A stretch of 64,000 nt of DNA from CAVUCH01 sp963763095 (GTDB taxonomy: Bacteria > Acidobacteriota > Vicinamibacteria > Vicinamibacterales > JAENWD01): positions 62,001-126,000 of the forward strand of contig CAVXNR010000013.1 of NCBI GenBank assembly GCA_963763095.1. Reading direction: 5' to 3'. The notes beneath the pieces are model-generated. The model did not search any database. It was given only the letters and a program-made list of their open reading frames with translations, and was not told the origin of the DNA. This document shows positions 62,376 to 64,000 of the stretch, one piece after another. The position numbers and the translations under genes are program-made. Each line of letters opens with the position of its first letter. The stretch's first letter is position 1.

Positions 62376-62866
62376 CACGGCGGAACGCGTCGGCGGGGTG
62401 GAACTGGCCGGGAGAAGGGTTTCGGACCGTGCGCATCATGCGGCGCGGACTTCACCGGGGATCTCCCGAGTCCACGAGCGTTCGAATCCCGTTGCGGAAT
62501 CGAACCCGTGGCCGTGGGCGATAAGTAAAACAGTCACGCGGAACATGCTGCGTGGAAGCGCCTTCGTCGGCGTTTCAGGTTCTTGATCTGGCGAGCCAAG
62601 CTACCCTTTAGGTCTCATCGCGAAGATTCAGACGCGGAGCGCCGCAGACGCCTCGGTGGATGCGCGCGCCTCGGCGCCGAGGGTCGCAGGTTCACATTTC
62701 GTGCCCACGACTCCTCAACCGCATCCTCGCGCAGGAGCGTCGCTCTCACAACGGCCGGGCTCACGGCCGGGCTCACGCCCGCGCTCGGGGCCCTGCTGAC
62801 CACCGCGGCGCGCTGCTTCAACTGCGCCCACCATGGCGCCCCCTTCGGGAGATTTCCTGAGACATC
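62376..62866. other. decayed region with tRNA T-arm-like fragments and short tandem repeats
   Basis: Near 62479-62511 GTTCGAATCCCG on plus and GGGTTCGATTCCG on minus lie back to back, both T-loop-like. GGTCGCAGGTTC at about 62683 is another partial resemblance. A 12-bp unit (ACGGCCGGGCTC) repeats around 62752-62785. No gene is recognised. Confidence 0.35.
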
Positions 62867-63187
62867 TTGCAACTGTGGAAGACCGTCAAAGCGCATCAGA
62901 TCGCAACATCCTGTGAACGACTGATCGGCACGATGCGGCGGGAGTGTCTCGACTGGCTGATCCCCATCCACGAGGAACATCTCCGACGGATCCTTCGTGA
63001 GTGGGTGACTCATTACAATCGGGGTCGTCCCCACGCCAGCCTCGGACCTCGGATTCCGCACCCGAGAACCGAACTCAGCGGGTTCGTGTCGAACGGTCGT
63101 CGCCTCTCCGAACAACTTCGGGTGGTCGCGACGCCGATTTTGGGCGGGCTCCATCATGAATATCGCCTGGCGCGCGACGCGGCGTAA
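62867..63187 (+). pseudogene. C-terminal fragment of a DDE transposase (IS3/IS481-type integrase core)
   Basis: The frame contains CERLIGTMRRECLDWLIP, EEHLRRILREWVTHYN and RGRPHASLGPRIP, the final part of the rve integrase core with the third catalytic acid (Glu of RREC) and the NxxRPH end. The N-terminal DNA-binding part and the first two acidic residues are absent. No terminal inverted repeats could be paired. It marks an old IS insertion. Confidence 0.8.
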
Positions 63188-63460
63188 CGCGCACGAATGC
63201 ACGCCCTGCGAATTTTACGGATCACAGGTCGATCTGCGCGGCCGCGGCTCGAAGGACAAGACGCTGCTACCGGCCGCCACAGCACAGCATCGCAAGGTCG
63301 GGATCCGATTCGAGCGCCTCGCGCTGTTGCAGACGAGTCTTGCCGATCCGAGGACCGGGTGTTTGAGCGTGGCTCCGGATCGATGCGATGATGTCGTCGA
63401 TACCTTCGTCTGATAGATTCCACGCCTCGCGTCTGGTTTCATCCGTGTGAGGAGATCAGC
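63188..63460. other. region with a possible tyrosine-recombinase-like fragment
   Basis: A short frame (63156-63413 in total) includes VDLRGRGSKDKTLLPAATA, which resembles the GKGxKDRxxxLP segment of tyrosine recombinases and integron integrases. No catalytic Arg/His/Tyr motifs are nearby. Assignment is weak; it could be chance. Confidence 0.25.
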
Positions 63461-63751
63461 ATGAAGCCACTCGAACGGCTGACCCCCCGCGTTAACGTCC
63501 GAAGCGGAATCATCGTTTGTGCTGCGATCGTTGTTCTGGCGCTCTCGTCTACATCCGCTCGACGAGTGGGACCGTCCGTCATCGCGGCGAGTGTCGTCGG
63601 TGTGCCGTTGGCCGCGCCGGCCGCTGCCGAAGCCATCGACACCATCCGGCCGTTCCGGGTCAACTTACCGGGGCCAGACCTCGGCGATCTCCGCCTACAC
63701 CGACAGGGTGTTCTCGACAGGGTCAACGTCCACGAACAGAAGAGAGGACTT
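63461..63751 (+). pseudogene. epoxide-hydrolase N-terminal fragment joined in frame to msrA
   Basis: A 97-codon open stretch opens MKPLERLTPR, has an export-signal-like stretch (about residues 16-32) and then IDTIRPFRVNLPGPDLGDLR, the start of the epoxide hydrolase N-terminal (EHN) domain. After about 25 residues the hydrolase sequence stops and the frame runs without a stop into MsrA at 63752. The hydrolase catalytic core is missing. It looks like a deletion junction. Confidence 0.55.
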
Positions 63752-64000
63752 ATGACGAGCAGCAAGCTCGAACGTGCCGTACTTGCCGGAGGGTGCTTCT
63801 GGGGCATGCAGGACCTCATCCGCAAGCTGCCAGGCGTCGTCCACACACGTGTCGGATACACAGGCGGCGATGTGCCGAACGCGACCTATCGCAACCATGG
63901 ATCTCACGCCGAAGCCATCGAGATCGAGTTTGACCCGGCACGTATCAGCTATCGCGACGTTCTGGAGTTGTTCTTCCAGATTCACGATCCGACCACGTTG
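63752..64000 (+). CDS. msrA: peptide-methionine (S)-S-oxide reductase, cut by window end
   Basis: The first 83 residues of MsrA, in frame to the last base. Catalytic Cys15 lies in AGGCFWGMQDL, followed by VHTRVGYTGGDVPNATYRN and EAIEIEFDPARISYRDVLE. It reduces methionine-S-sulfoxide in proteins with thioredoxin. GAGAGGA lies upstream of the ATG at 63752, so normal translation start is likely even though an in-frame extension exists upstream. The rest lies beyond the window. Confidence 0.88.
   Translation, partial: MTSSKLERAVLAGGCFWGMQDLIRKLPGVVHTRVGYTGGDVPNATYRNHGSHAEAIEIEFDPARISYRDVLELFFQIHDPTTL

Overview
The window is high-GC bacterial DNA with densely packed genes, frequent GTG/TTG starts and ATGA stop/start overlaps. 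The best fit is an acidobacterium, probably of the Vicinamibacteria type. This is inferred from the mix of families: a Ser/Thr kinase fused to a TolB-like propeller, a winged-helix/TolB fusion, further TolB, SBBP and TIGR03118 propellers, DUF2911 and DUF3108 proteins, and a cysteine-rich RicT. No rRNA gene is present to settle it. The nearly intact tRNAs seen are degenerate.

Region 1 (about 0.1-45 kb) is mostly housekeeping. It runs: DUF4149 membrane protein, GAF/free-methionine-sulfoxide-reductase-like protein and NAD-type isocitrate dehydrogenase (overlapping starts); PlsB-like acyltransferase with proline dehydrogenase; M20 peptidase; TolB propeller; CCA-adding enzyme; Thr/Ser dehydratase; ClpP-like protease; a DisA_N-like (degenerate diadenylate cyclase) protein divergent from an acyl-activating/ACP/acyltransferase fusion; infA with a DEAD helicase; glucokinase; M24 aminopeptidase; transhydrogenase alpha; ergothioneine genes egtD/egtB; thiS/thiG; a long methyltransferase; nucleotide-sugar genes (rmlD-like, DegT aminotransferase, gmd); a dicarboxylate symporter; smpB, pdxA, ricT-like and holB; penicillin-binding protein 1A; a GT87-type membrane protein; and assorted hydrolases. 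Between these genes lie several families of heptanucleotide repeat arrays, a TA-flanked MITE-like hairpin element, and long GC-rich palindromes.

Region 2 (about 45-64 kb) is accessory. Small secreted or unknown proteins and large sensor/propeller proteins are separated by 0.4-1.1 kb gaps. The gaps hold gene relics (subtilase, IS transposase, epoxide-hydrolase N-terminus, a duplicated 131-bp gene fragment). They also hold a family of about 65-115 bp repeats that resemble tRNA 3' ends and twice abut degenerate tRNAs (Ser-GGA, Asp-GTC). This looks like an insertion hot spot shaped by repeated tRNA-targeted integration and decay.

Three genes (rmlD-like, DegT aminotransferase, SBBP propeller) each need one single-base deletion to restore a full-length family member. 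The common +1 sign leaves open whether these are real pseudogenes or assembly errors. The window ends inside msrA.
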